Part shown: positions 7,728 through 16,470 of the stretch, piece after piece
How positions within the stretch are numbered: position 1 is the first letter of the stretch
Layout: each line of letters begins with the position of its first letter
Source of the DNA: DVEG01 sp964405435
Lineage (GTDB): Bacteria; Cyanobacteriota; Cyanobacteriia; Cyanobacteriales; Oscillatoriaceae
DNA: 64,000 nucleotides
Assembly: GCA_964405435.1 (NCBI GenBank)
Contig: CAYOOD010000031.1
Coordinates: 1-64,000, forward strand
Reading direction: 5' to 3'
Made by a program: the position numbers and the translations under genes
Notes under the pieces: model-generated
What the model saw: the letters and a program-made list of their open reading frames with translations, nothing else
The model's database searches: none
Told to the model about the DNA's origin: nothing

Positions 7728-8798
7728 GAAATTATAGGGGCGAATTTTCATTGCAACCTAAGTGAGATTCACTTAAATCAGATTGACCCGCACAACGAGA
7801 AAGAACAAGAAGAAGCTTTCGCAGCAGGGGCGCTATCGGTAGCGGCTTTACTCAATCACCAATTTGTCGAACCGCGCTATCATTACAGCCGCGAAATCGA
7901 CCCGATTGTAGGGGTATCTTTCACGGGATTGTTCGACTTTTTTGTCAATGCCTTTGGGGCAGATTGGCTGCGCTGGTGGGTAGAAGGACGTCCAGATACC
8001 GTGCGGGGGCTGGAGTTCAAGCGGCAGGAAGCGGAGTTCTTGACGCGCTGGAAAGATACGGTGCATCGGGTGGTTTGGGATTACTGCGATCGCAACGGAC
8101 TCAAACGCCCCAACCGCTGCACCACCGTGCAACCGAGCGGGACAAAATCTCTGCTCACCAGTGCCTCTCCCGGCTGGCACCCGCCAAAAGCACAGCGGTT
8201 TATCAGGCGGATTACTTTCCGAAAAAATGACCCGGTAGCACTCGCTTGCATCGAGTACGGCTACAATGTCATCCCGTCTCAATCGGACAAAGATGAAAAC
8301 GGGAACCTGCTCAACGATCCCTTCGATCCGCGCTGCTCGGAATGGCTGGTAGAAATTCCCGTCGCCGTGCCTTGGGCTGACATACCGGGAGCGGATGAAA
8401 TTGACATCAGCAAGTTTTCTGCCCTCGCGCAAATGGACTTTTACATGCAGGTGCAAAAGTTCTACACGCGGCACAATACCAGTGCGACGATCGAGCTGCG
8501 CGAGAATGAAGTAGAAGCGTTGGGCAATCGCATTTACGAAGCGATCCGCGACGATGAAGGGTATATTTCAGCAGCACTGCTGGCGCGGTTTGACGACCAT
8601 CAAATCTTCCCGCGCTTGCCGTTCGAGCCGATAAGCAAGGAAGAGTACGAACAGCAGTTGCAGCAAGTGAAAGTCCGGCGCAAAACCGATGATTTCCACG
8701 CGGCGCTCAGTCGCTACGATTTGGGCGAGATGGCGGAAGCAGGGCCGGCGGGTTGCGATTCCGATAAGTGCCTGATGCCGGAACAGAAGCCGGAATAG
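7728..8798 (+). CDS. nrdJ: adenosylcobalamin-dependent ribonucleotide reductase (class II), 3' exon
   Basis: Encodes the last 356 residues (spliced total about 764, normal for the family). It opens with E-I-I-G-A-N-F-H-C-N-L, completing the NPCGE active-site loop, and contains the PSGTKSLLT segment of the substrate-phosphate loop. The C-terminal swinging redox pair is seen in GCDSDKC, eight residues from the end. The ATG at 7725-7727 is the last three bases of the intron, so the apparent downstream open frame is an accident of the 3' splice site and not an independent gene. Downstream, GGGGAGG (8809-8815) can pair with CCTCCCC (8830-8836), a possible weak terminator without a T tract. Confidence 0.93.
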   Translation, partial: EIIGANFHCNLSEIHLNQIDPHNEKEQEEAFAAGALSVAALLNHQFVEPRYHYSREIDPIVGVSFTGLFDFFVNAFGADWLRWWVEGRPDTVRGLEFKRQEAEFLTRWKDTVHRVVWDYCDRNGLKRPNRCTTVQPSGTKSLLTSASPGWHPPKAQRFIRRITFRKNDPVALACIEYGYNVIPSQSDKDENGNLLNDPFDPRCSEWLVEIPVAVPWADIPGADEIDISKFSALAQMDFYMQVQKFYTRHNTSATIELRENEVEALGNRIYEAIRDDEGYISAALLARFDDHQIFPRLPFEPISKEEYEQQLQQVKVRRKTDDFHAALSRYDLGEMAEAGPAGCDSDKCLMPEQKPE

Positions 8799-8915
8799 GG
8801 GCGCGCGGGGGGAGGAGATCGGGCGATCGCCTCCCCACCCCTCCTCTATATCGCCTGCAATCTGCGCTACGATCCCTAAGCAATCAAACACAGTGGCAGC
8901 GTAAGGAGACTCTCC

Positions 8916-9134
8916 ATGTTTGCGGACGAACTGACACCGATTTTCAAAGAACTCGCCGGCTACCCTGTGGCCTTTTTTGGCGGCTTTTTCTCCGGCATTC
9001 TCCGACTCAACCTTTCCGACGATCCCGTGAAAAGCTGGCTCGACAAACAAGCCGGCGCGCCCTCCTACACCGCCGAGATCCCCAAGAACAACAACGGCAA
9101 TAGCAGTGGCCCTCAATCGATCGCGATCGACTGA
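8916..9134 (+). CDS. small conserved cyanobacterial protein of unknown function
   Basis: 72 residues, ATG 8916 with a good AAGGAG ribosome site. The first half is amphipathic/hydrophobic (ELAGYPVAFFGGFFSGILRLNL) and leads to DDPVKSWLDKQAG, then a low-complexity Asn/Ser/Gly tail ending PQSIAID. I recognise this as a short protein type found widely in cyanobacteria with the same N-terminal pattern, function unknown. It may associate with the thylakoid or plasma membrane through the FFGGFFSG segment (inference). Confidence 0.8.
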   Translation: MFADELTPIFKELAGYPVAFFGGFFSGILRLNLSDDPVKSWLDKQAGAPSYTAEIPKNNNGNSSGPQSIAID

Positions 9135-9601
9135 ATGCCAGAAACCGGGTTTCTCGTTGGAAAGAGCCGCAATCGTTCTGGCCATCAGCTAAAAGCAACC
9201 CGGTTTCTTACTTTTCTCTGGGGAGCGCCCAGAAAGCGCTTCCTAGAGCCACCCTTCTCTAACACTTCAGGGATCGAGCCTCTGCACACTATATCTGCAC
9301 CCGAAACCGCTACACGGCACTAGATATGGGGTGCGTCTCCGCCGCTTTTCTCAAGCATAGAAATTTCAAAAGTTTGTAGAGTAGAACACTTCCAAAATCA
9401 AATTAACAAGCTATGATATGACACAAAGTTCAGTTGTATCGCTGGTTGAGTTGAAGACGCTGCATCCCCTAAAAGCGGAGCGCAGATATCTGCAGTTCGC
9501 CACTATTCGCTCGGACAGCCCAGACTGTGCAAAATCTGCACGGGAAAAGTGCCGTCTGTCGAGCTGAACTCTTGTTTTTCGTTCAGATTTCGCGAACCAT
9601 A
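9135..9601. other. long leader and repeat region upstream of the RNA-binding protein gene
   Basis: No gene. Holds an AGAAACCGGGTTTCT palindrome (9140-9154) and a related half (9197-9208), members of a repeat family seen elsewhere in the window. The remaining about 280 bp before the RRM gene may be a long 5' untranslated region; cyanobacterial rbp genes of this type are commonly cold-regulated through such leaders (established knowledge), but no specific element is recognisable here. Confidence 0.45.
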
Positions 9602-9877
9602 ATGACCATTTACGTTGGAAACCTGTCTTACCGCGCCACCGAAGAAGATTTGAAAGCAGTCTTTGCAGAATACGGCCCAGTCAAACGAGTTGTCTTGCCG
9701 ACAGACCGAGAAACGGGACGTATGCGCGGCTTCGCTTTTGTGGAAATGGATGACGCCCATGAAGATGCTGCCATCACAGAACTGGACGGCGCAGAATGGA
9801 TGGGTCGTCAGTTGAAGGTGAACAAGGCGAAACCGCGCGAGGAGAGTCGCAGCGGTGGGAACAGGCGGTCATATTAG
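9602..9877 (+). CDS. RRM-type RNA-binding protein (Rbp family)
   Basis: 91 residues with a single RNA-recognition motif. RNP2 is IYVGNL at residues 3-8 and RNP1 is RGFAFVEM at about 43-50. The short basic C-terminal tail (KAKPREESRSGGNRRSY) is much briefer than the glycine-rich tails of cold-induced RbpA1-like proteins, placing it with the short-tail Rbp group. Start at ATG 9602; an in-frame extension back to 9527 reads through leader sequence and lacks RRM features. Likely binds single-stranded RNA; members of this family are linked to cold response or mRNA localisation, which of these applies here is not shown. Confidence 0.92.
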   Translation: MTIYVGNLSYRATEEDLKAVFAEYGPVKRVVLPTDRETGRMRGFAFVEMDDAHEDAAITELDGAEWMGRQLKVNKAKPREESRSGGNRRSY

Positions 9878-10019
9878 CCTGGTGGGAGCGATCGCCCGCA
9901 CGCCCTGACGGCAGCACGGTGAAATATTCCGCCGTATCAAAAACCTTCATCTACCATAAAATACTCCTGGCTCGGAAATCAGAATTCACGGTTCTGATAT
10001 TCCAGCCCAATTGAAGACG

Positions 10020-10068
10020 TTCCCCTGTTATCCCTCCCCTTTAGGAGGAATACAGGGGAATTGCTTTT
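10020..10068. terminator. terminator hairpin between convergent genes
   Basis: TTCCCCTGT (10020-10028) pairs with ACAGGGGAA (10052-10060), with an inner TCCC/GGAGGA extension, then TTGCTTTT. It lies between the RRM gene and the convergent lipoprotein gene. Confidence 0.65.
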
Positions 10069-10178
10069 AAATATTGCTAAACCGCAAAGACGCTTCAGGA
10101 CGCAGAGGAAGAGAGAGAAAAGAATTTTTTAGAAGGGGTTAACCCTAGTTATTTTTCTCTCCCTAACCTCTCAAAAAT

Positions 10179-10679
10179 CTATTTTTTGAACGAAAAGCGA
10201 CCGTTTACTTTTTCGCCGTTAATGTCAGACAAAACGGCTACTTTATATTCTCCAGGTGCCTTTTCAGGCAGCAAAACCGCGTAGTGTTTCCCTTCAGCGT
10301 CATAATTCAAGTTTAGACTCTTTTGCGTTCCGTCAGGCAACTGAACCTGTGCCGTTACTTTCGCATCGGGAATCGGTTCGTGGTTGTCTCCTTTTTGCAA
10401 GTAAAAGTCTATGTGAATTCCCTCGGCTTCCGGCTCAGTTAATAATTCTAAATGATAGGGGCCTGCTTCTATCACTTGTCCGCCTTGGGATTGGCTGGGA
10501 TGAGCAGTTTTATCTGCCGTTCCTTTTGTAGGAGCCAGACTGGTTTTAGCAGCGGTTTCTCCTGGAGAAGGAGTCGCTCCCCCGGTTGAATTGCCTGCCT
10601 GTTCGCCACTGCCACAAGCAGCTAAGAACGTCAGCCCCACAGTTCCTAATAAAATTATCCCACTTTTCAAATATTTCAT
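10179..10679 (-). CDS. lipoprotein, third gene of the RND efflux operon
   Basis: 166 residues. A type II signal peptide ends in the lipobox LAAC (Cys22), so the mature protein is lipid-anchored. A Ser/Thr/Gly-rich linker (about 25-70) is followed by a compact beta-sandwich-like domain (GPYHLELLTEPEAEGIHIDF to VNGRFSFKK) similar in outline to YtkA/FixH-type domains. It starts 41 bases after the pump gene stop, in the same direction, and is therefore probably co-transcribed with the adaptor and pump. The position suggests a periplasmic accessory to metal export, for example a metal-binding chaperone; no His/Met-rich cluster is evident, so the role is inference. Confidence 0.8.
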   Translation of the reverse strand: MKYLKSGIILLGTVGLTFLAACGSGEQAGNSTGGATPSPGETAAKTSLAPTKGTADKTAHPSQSQGGQVIEAGPYHLELLTEPEAEGIHIDFYLQKGDNHEPIPDAKVTAQVQLPDGTQKSLNLNYDAEGKHYAVLLPEKAPGEYKVAVLSDINGEKVNGRFSFKK

Positions 10680-10720
10680 GCTCTTTTCTCCTCGTTATTT
10701 CAAGAATTGCGCAACAAATC

Positions 10721-13700
10721 TCATGGCGAGAGATGAGGACGAATCCCATCATTTCCGGATTCATCTTCCTCAACTGCAAACACTGCCTCTGTCCGTTTGG
10801 GCATTAAAATCGTCCCAAATCGGGCATACAGTGCTGGCAAAACGAGCAAAGTTAAGGCGGTAGAGGTAATTAATCCACCTAATACCACAACCGACAGCGG
10901 TTGCAGGAGTTCCTTGCCCGGGCCACCTGATACGACGAGCGGTAACAGCCCCAATGCTGACGTGGAAGCTGTCATTAGAATGGCGTTGAGGCGTTCCATC
11001 GAGCCTTTAATTATAGCGTCGTGAAACGGCATTCCTTCGGAATATTTAGTGTTGTAGTTGTCTACCAAGAGCAACCCGTTGCGGGTGGCAACGCCAAATA
11101 AGGTGACAAAGCCAACCAGAGACGCGATCGAAATTATTCCGCCACTCAGTGCCACCGCGATCGCTCCCCCGACTAATCCTAGCGGCAGGTTAATCATAAT
11201 TGCGGCGGTGGAAGGAATGGATCGGACGGAGAGATACATCAAAACAGTAATAACCACAAACGCGATCGCGCTGAATATCAAGATATTCTGGGAAGCGCGT
11301 TCCTCCGCTTCAAACTGTCCCCCATACTGGATAAAATAACCAAATGGCACCTGCACGTTTTGTTTCACCTTAGCTTGAATCTCATTCACCGCCGATCGCA
11401 AGTCCCTGTCTTTCACGTTTGCCGAGACGACTAGCAAGCGGGAAACATTCTCCCGGTTAATCGTATTCGGTCCCGTTCCGTACTGGACAGCAGCGACTTG
11501 AGCCAGAGGAATTTTATTCCCGTCAGCCGCATCTACTAACAAATTCTGAATCGTCTCGATATTATTCCGGGCTTCCGGCTTCAACCACACCACTAAATCG
11601 AACGTTTGCTGCCCCTCCAACACTTGCGAAACAACTTGCCCGTTGAGCGCCGTTTCTACCATTTGAGAAAGTTCTCCCACTTTCAACCCGTAGCGACCGG
11701 CAGCTTGACGGTTGAACTTCACCTGAATCTGCTGAATGGGCACTTGCGGTTCGAGCTGCAAGTCTACAAGCCCTTCAATCGATTTCATTTGTTCCTCGAC
11801 GCTCGCACCGATCGCGCGGAGTTGCTCCAATTCAGGGCCAAATATTTTTACCGCAATCTGACTTCTGACGCCAGATAAAACCTCATCCATCCGGTGAGAA
11901 ATAAACCCGCCGATATTTGGCGCGACTCCCGGCAATTTGGCAAATTCCTCCCGCAGCGCTTCCAGACTTTGCGCCCGGTTTTTCATCCCCTCCTCGCTCA
12001 CCCCGATATCGATGTGAGCTGAGTTGACTCCTGCTGCATCGGCATCGCCTGGGGCGCGTCCCGATCGCACTTGGACGTATTCAAATCGGGGGTCATTTTT
12101 CAGCGCGTCTTCTATGGCAAAAGCAGCGCTATTGGTGGCATCGAGCGACATTCCCGGATAGAGCAGGATGGTATTGACTAGCGTCTGTTCCTGAAACTCC
12201 GGCAAAAATGCCCGCCCGAAAGAGGGGATGATAATTACAGTTGCGATCGCCCCCGCTGTTGCCACGCTCAAAATAAGGCGCGATCGCCGCATCGAAAACT
12301 GCAAAATTGGATGATATACCCGCTTGCAAAATCGAGGCAGCCAAGGCTCTGTCACCTTCATGCGCTTATTCGGCAAAATAATCGCACAAAGCGCCGGAGA
12401 AACCAGCAGCGATTCCAGACTCGAAACCACCACCACGACGAGATAGGTAATCCCCATCGGCGTAAAAATCCGCCCTTCCACTCCCGGCAAAGTAAAGATG
12501 GGAGAAAAAACAACAATCCCGATGACAGTCGCTCCGATGAGAGAGTCGCGCACCTCCTGACTGCCGTCAAAAATTACGTCCAGAATCGGGCGGGGGTGCG
12601 GGGATAATTTATTTTCTCGCAAATTTCGGTAGGTATTTTCAGCATAAACAATGGCGTCATCTATGGCTGTCCCGATCGCAACCGACAGCCCGCCCAACGT
12701 CATCGTATTGAGCCCCAGCTTCAGCCAATCCATTGCCAGCAGCCCGAACAGCCAAGTGAGGAAAAAATCCAACAGCACTACCGTCAGCGTCCGCCAATTC
12801 ATCAAAAAGGGAATGAGAATAATCGTAACGATAATGCTGCCTTCGATTAAAGCCGAGCGGACATTTTCCACCGACGATTCGATATATTCTTCCTGACGGA
12901 ACGTAACGGTAACTTTGATATCTTTGGGGAGAGATTGGCGAATCTCCTCCATTGCTGCTTCTACCGCCCGCGTCACCGTAGGCGTGTCAGCGCTGGGCTG
13001 CCGATTCACCAAAACCACCACTGCTTTTTGCCCGTTGAAACTGCCATCGCCCCGCTTGACAGCCGCGCCAATTTTTACAGTAGCCACGTCGGCGATTCTC
13101 ACGGGCGTGCCCTTGCGGGATGCGATCGCCGATTGCTTCAAATCCTCCAAGCTTTCAATCCGCCCCACCCCCCGGATTAAAGTTTCTGTATCCGGCGTAA
13201 TCAGATACCCGCCAGGAGCGTTAACATTGGCAGCCTCAGCCGCTTCTGTTACCTCTTGCAGCGAGACGTCAAAGGCTTTTAATTTAGCGGGATCGACCAA
13301 AACTTGATACTGTCGCTCCTCGCCGCCATACGCCACTACTTGCGCGACGCCGGGAACGGCTAAAAGCCGATTGGTGACTTGCCAGTCTACAATCCGCCGC
13401 ACTTCCATCAGTGAACTAGATTCGGAAGTAAACGCATAAGTCAGAACCGTGCCGACGGGAGACGTCGTCGGGGAAATTTGCGGAATTTCAACTCCTGCAG
13501 GCAATTTTCCCTGAGCTTGCTGCAATCGCTCTGTCACCAACTGGCGGGCTTGATAAATGTCAGTTCCCCAATCAAAAATTACTTTTACAACTGACAGCCC
13601 CACAGCCGAAGCCGATCGCACGGCTGTGACGCCCGGGGTGCCGTTAATCGCACTTTCTATCGGCAATGTCACCAGAGATTCAACTTCTTCGGGAGCGAGC

Positions 13701-13864
13701 CCCGGTGCTTCGGTTTGTATTTCGACTTGCGGCGGTGCAAAAGGAGGAAAAACATCCAGTTGCATCTTGGGGATGACGTTTATCGTCCACAGGGTAACGA
13801 CGATGGTAGCGAGAACGACTAACCAGCGGCGATCGATGACCCATCTGAGAATTGAGTTAAACAT
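10721..13864 (-). CDS. heavy-metal RND efflux pump, CusA/CzcA family
   Basis: 1047 residues, normal for inner-membrane HME-RND proton antiporters. The first helix follows MFNSILRWVIDRRW, two large periplasmic loops separate TM1-TM2 and TM7-TM8, and the protein ends with the TM12 region. The proton-relay motif on TM4 reads SVAIGTAIDDAIVYAEN, with the Asp-Asp and Glu pattern used to divide HME pumps by substrate. It works with the adaptor encoded 160 bp upstream; an outer-membrane TolC-like channel is not in the window. Metal specificity (Cu/Ag versus Zn/Co/Ni) cannot be fixed from the sequence by eye, and no metal-responsive regulator gene is adjacent. Confidence 0.93.
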   Translation of the reverse strand: MFNSILRWVIDRRWLVVLATIVVTLWTINVIPKMQLDVFPPFAPPQVEIQTEAPGLAPEEVESLVTLPIESAINGTPGVTAVRSASAVGLSVVKVIFDWGTDIYQARQLVTERLQQAQGKLPAGVEIPQISPTTSPVGTVLTYAFTSESSSLMEVRRIVDWQVTNRLLAVPGVAQVVAYGGEERQYQVLVDPAKLKAFDVSLQEVTEAAEAANVNAPGGYLITPDTETLIRGVGRIESLEDLKQSAIASRKGTPVRIADVATVKIGAAVKRGDGSFNGQKAVVVLVNRQPSADTPTVTRAVEAAMEEIRQSLPKDIKVTVTFRQEEYIESSVENVRSALIEGSIIVTIILIPFLMNWRTLTVVLLDFFLTWLFGLLAMDWLKLGLNTMTLGGLSVAIGTAIDDAIVYAENTYRNLRENKLSPHPRPILDVIFDGSQEVRDSLIGATVIGIVVFSPIFTLPGVEGRIFTPMGITYLVVVVVSSLESLLVSPALCAIILPNKRMKVTEPWLPRFCKRVYHPILQFSMRRSRLILSVATAGAIATVIIIPSFGRAFLPEFQEQTLVNTILLYPGMSLDATNSAAFAIEDALKNDPRFEYVQVRSGRAPGDADAAGVNSAHIDIGVSEEGMKNRAQSLEALREEFAKLPGVAPNIGGFISHRMDEVLSGVRSQIAVKIFGPELEQLRAIGASVEEQMKSIEGLVDLQLEPQVPIQQIQVKFNRQAAGRYGLKVGELSQMVETALNGQVVSQVLEGQQTFDLVVWLKPEARNNIETIQNLLVDAADGNKIPLAQVAAVQYGTGPNTINRENVSRLLVVSANVKDRDLRSAVNEIQAKVKQNVQVPFGYFIQYGGQFEAEERASQNILIFSAIAFVVITVLMYLSVRSIPSTAAIMINLPLGLVGGAIAVALSGGIISIASLVGFVTLFGVATRNGLLLVDNYNTKYSEGMPFHDAIIKGSMERLNAILMTASTSALGLLPLVVSGGPGKELLQPLSVVVLGGLITSTALTLLVLPALYARFGTILMPKRTEAVFAVEEDESGNDGIRPHLSP

Positions 13865-13899
13865 TTTCGCATACTCAATAAATCGCGAACTACCCCGAT

Positions 13900-14060
13900 A
13901 CCCCGGCGGGGTTTAAAACCCCCGCCTGAAGGACTGTGATAGGTTAGTTTTTCAAGCTTGAATTTCGGTTAAAACCAACTGAAATCTAGCTTTATAAACT
14001 CTCGATTCGTCTTTAGACGACTTGCGCTATGACGCGGGAGTTTGAACCCCCGGCGGGGTA
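13900..14060. repeat. dispersed hairpin repeat, copy 1 (overlaps the adaptor gene 3' end)
   Basis: About 160 bp flanked by GGCGGGG/CCCCGCC palindromes, with inner elements resembling CGGTTAAAACC and a CGTCTTTAGACGACTTGCGCTATGA block. A second copy in the same orientation lies at 40017-40160. The last bases of the adaptor gene are inside this copy. Confidence 0.7.
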
Positions 14061-16045
14061 TTTCCTTCGTGACTCCTGACGTGATGGTTGTCGCTCCACG
14101 ATCGCGCGTCACTGGTGGCAACTGTCTCGATTTCTGATACGGGCACTAAAACGGGATAATCTTCGCTTGCAGAAAGATTATTCAACTCGCTCGGTACGCG
14201 GGGAACCCCTGCAATCGTCCCGATTAGCTGCACTTTAGCGCGACGAGACGCCCAAAAGGCACCCGCTGCAAATGTCGCCGTCGCGATCGCAACCCCTCCC
14301 GCTGCTCCCATCAACCACAGTGGCAGGGGAACGCTGTTAAGTTTCGCCTCCACAGCCTGAGAAACTGCCGGCTTTTCGTGACTCTCCTCGTGTTTATTGT
14401 CGCCCCGCAAAGATTGCGCGTACAGTTGAAAAGCGCGTTGCGTGACGATTAAATCTCCTTCAAATAAACCGCTTTTAATTTCAACTAAATCCCCCGACGT
14501 TTGCCCTAATGACACATCGACAGGCTGAAAGGCGCTGCCATTTTGAACGTAAACTAGCTGTTTGCCATTTGCTTCTACCACAGCCGAACTCGGAATCGCT
14601 AAAATCGCTGCATTGGTTTGCTCCGTGAAAATTTCGATGTCGGCAAACATTCCCGGCTTGAGCTGCCCGCGAGAATTATCGATTTCGGCTTTGACGGGCA
14701 CGACTCGCGTTTCTCCTTCCACCCCCGAACCGATCACCGCAATTCGTCCGGTGAAGGTGCGATCGGGCAAGCTGGCTACTTTGACGGATACCCGCTGTCC
14801 GATTTCAATTTTTTCGAGGTCTTTTTCGTAAATATTGGCAGTGGCAAATACTTCAGTATCATTGACAAGAGTCATCAGTTTAGTGCCGGCTTCCTGCACC
14901 GATTGCCCGAGGGTAATTTCCCGATCGCTCACCGTGCCAGAAATGGGAGCCTTCACCGTCACTAGCCCTTTTTCATTGGCGATCGCTTCCAACTGTTGCA
15001 GCCGCGTCTGGTAAGTAGCGCTGCTGAGTTCCAATCGCGATGTCGCCACCTCCAGCGCCGCCGTGGCTCTTTTCACTTCGGCTTCCGCTTCCAGAACTTC
15101 GCGACTCTGTTTCGCTTTGGTTAACTGGGCTTCGGCTTCGGCAACTTTGCCTTGCGATTCCCGCAATTCCCGCACGGGCAGTTCTACCTCAGCTCGCTTG
15201 ACTTCTGTTTCCGCTTCTACGACATTCGGACGGCTTTTTGCTCGGGCGATTGCGGCTTGTGCTTCGGCAAAATGGGCTTGGGATTCTAACATCTGGCGGC
15301 GGGCGATCGCGCCAGTTTCTGCCAGTTCCTTATCGCGCTCGTACTGTTCTCTCGCCACCGCTAGCTCGGTTTCCGATCGCGCGATTTCGGCTTCGGCGAT
15401 TTCCACCTGACGCTGATAATTTTCTTTCGCCACCGCTACCACAGCAGCCCTATCCACCAATTCGCGATCGCGCTCGTACTGTTTCTGTGCTGCTGCCAGT
15501 TGCGTTTCAGCTTGCGCGATTTCTGCTTGCGATATTTTGACTTGACGCTGATAGTTTTCTTTCGCTAGCTTTAAATTAGCTTCAGCTTGCTTGACGTCTG
15601 CCTGCGCCTGCGCTCGTTTTTCCTCCGATTCCACCCGCAGCGCCCCCAGTTCGGGACTGGACAGCACGGCCACAGTTTGGCCCGCTTTCACCGAGGCTCC
15701 GGGTTCCACCAGCAACTCGACCACTTTTCCCGCCAGCGGCGCAGTCACTTCCACCTGTTTGCTGGGCAAGGTTTCGATCTGTCCGGTGGTTTTAATGCCG
15801 ATATCGAGCCGCTGCGGCTTCACTGGCTCGACTTTCATGTCTAGGCGCTTGAGAGTGGCTGCATCCACCTGAACCGAACCGGGAGCTTGAGTCGCCTCGC
15901 TGGCTCCGTGAAATTCATCTCCGTGACCGGCATGGGCGAAAACGGCGGCGGGTTGGCTGAGCAGCAGAAGGCTCAAGAGCGCCAAAGAAGCGTGCAGGAG
16001 CGGCGTTGGTGGTTGTAGGCGGCAAGAATTGGGCATTGCAGTCAA
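14027..16045 (-). CDS. RND efflux periplasmic adaptor subunit (CusB/HlyD type)
   Basis: 672 residues, longer than typical adaptors (about 400-500). Order: signal peptide (residues 1-37) with a His-rich HAGHGDEFH start to the mature protein; barrel-sandwich half (VTAPLAGKVVELLVEPGASVKAG); very long alpha-helical hairpin (about 135-360); second lipoyl half (VKAPISGTVSDREITLG); beta-barrel and membrane-proximal domains; and near residue 600 a hydrophobic segment (WLMGAAGGVAIATATFAAGAFW) followed by a cytoplasm-like tail. Residues 161-205 and 206-250 are an imperfect tandem duplication, both beginning AKENYQRQV. The final residues NTPPGVQTPAS are encoded by the dispersed repeat. First gene of the adaptor-pump-lipoprotein operon. 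Confidence 0.9.
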   Translation of the reverse strand: MTAMPNSCRLQPPTPLLHASLALLSLLLLSQPAAVFAHAGHGDEFHGASEATQAPGSVQVDAATLKRLDMKVEPVKPQRLDIGIKTTGQIETLPSKQVEVTAPLAGKVVELLVEPGASVKAGQTVAVLSSPELGALRVESEEKRAQAQADVKQAEANLKLAKENYQRQVKISQAEIAQAETQLAAAQKQYERDRELVDRAAVVAVAKENYQRQVEIAEAEIARSETELAVAREQYERDKELAETGAIARRQMLESQAHFAEAQAAIARAKSRPNVVEAETEVKRAEVELPVRELRESQGKVAEAEAQLTKAKQSREVLEAEAEVKRATAALEVATSRLELSSATYQTRLQQLEAIANEKGLVTVKAPISGTVSDREITLGQSVQEAGTKLMTLVNDTEVFATANIYEKDLEKIEIGQRVSVKVASLPDRTFTGRIAVIGSGVEGETRVVPVKAEIDNSRGQLKPGMFADIEIFTEQTNAAILAIPSSAVVEANGKQLVYVQNGSAFQPVDVSLGQTSGDLVEIKSGLFEGDLIVTQRAFQLYAQSLRGDNKHEESHEKPAVSQAVEAKLNSVPLPLWLMGAAGGVAIATATFAAGAFWASRRAKVQLIGTIAGVPRVPSELNNLSASEDYPVLVPVSEIETVATSDARSWSDNHHVRSHEGNTPPGVQTPAS

Positions 16046-16470
16046 TATCTTGGTGTACCGAAACAGCAGCGCAACGGCGTTGCCCCAGCAACTTGTTTAG
16101 AGGGCACGCTCAGCAGCTATTCCATAGCTTTTCACGGGAAAGTGAAATCACCGTGAAATCACCCAAGAAAGCGGGTTTCTGGTTTTACATTGAGGGCGAT
16201 CGCCTCAAGACGCGGACAAGAAACCCGGTTTCTGCCCGAGTCCTACCCCCTCGATCCTGACGTAGCAATCTCAATGCCCGCTACCTCTGATAAGCAATGA
16301 TACTCAAGTGAAAGGTTTAACTTTCTTTAGTTCCTATAAATTTCAGCAGCCTTCTCGAAAATGGCTCCCTAAGATAGTAAGTGAGGGACGACCGGCGTTG
16401 CCGACGCAAGAGCGACCCGCAGCGGTTGCCCTTCGCAACAAGCACGCTCCACGACAGGGAGGAAATAACA
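16046..16470. other. intergenic region between efflux operon and fbp
   Basis: Divergent region with no gene; contains the repeat hairpin at 16166-16233. fbp is preceded by a GACGCAAGAGCGACCCGC-like G+C-rich stretch of unknown meaning. Confidence 0.45.
16166..16233. repeat. AGAAACCCGGTTTCT-family hairpin element
   Basis: AGAAAGCGGGTTTCT (16166-16180) and AGAAACCCGGTTTCT (16219-16233) bracket a near-palindromic centre containing TTGAGGGCGATCGCCTCAA, so the whole 68 bp can fold into a single symmetric hairpin around a HIP1 octamer. Confidence 0.75.
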
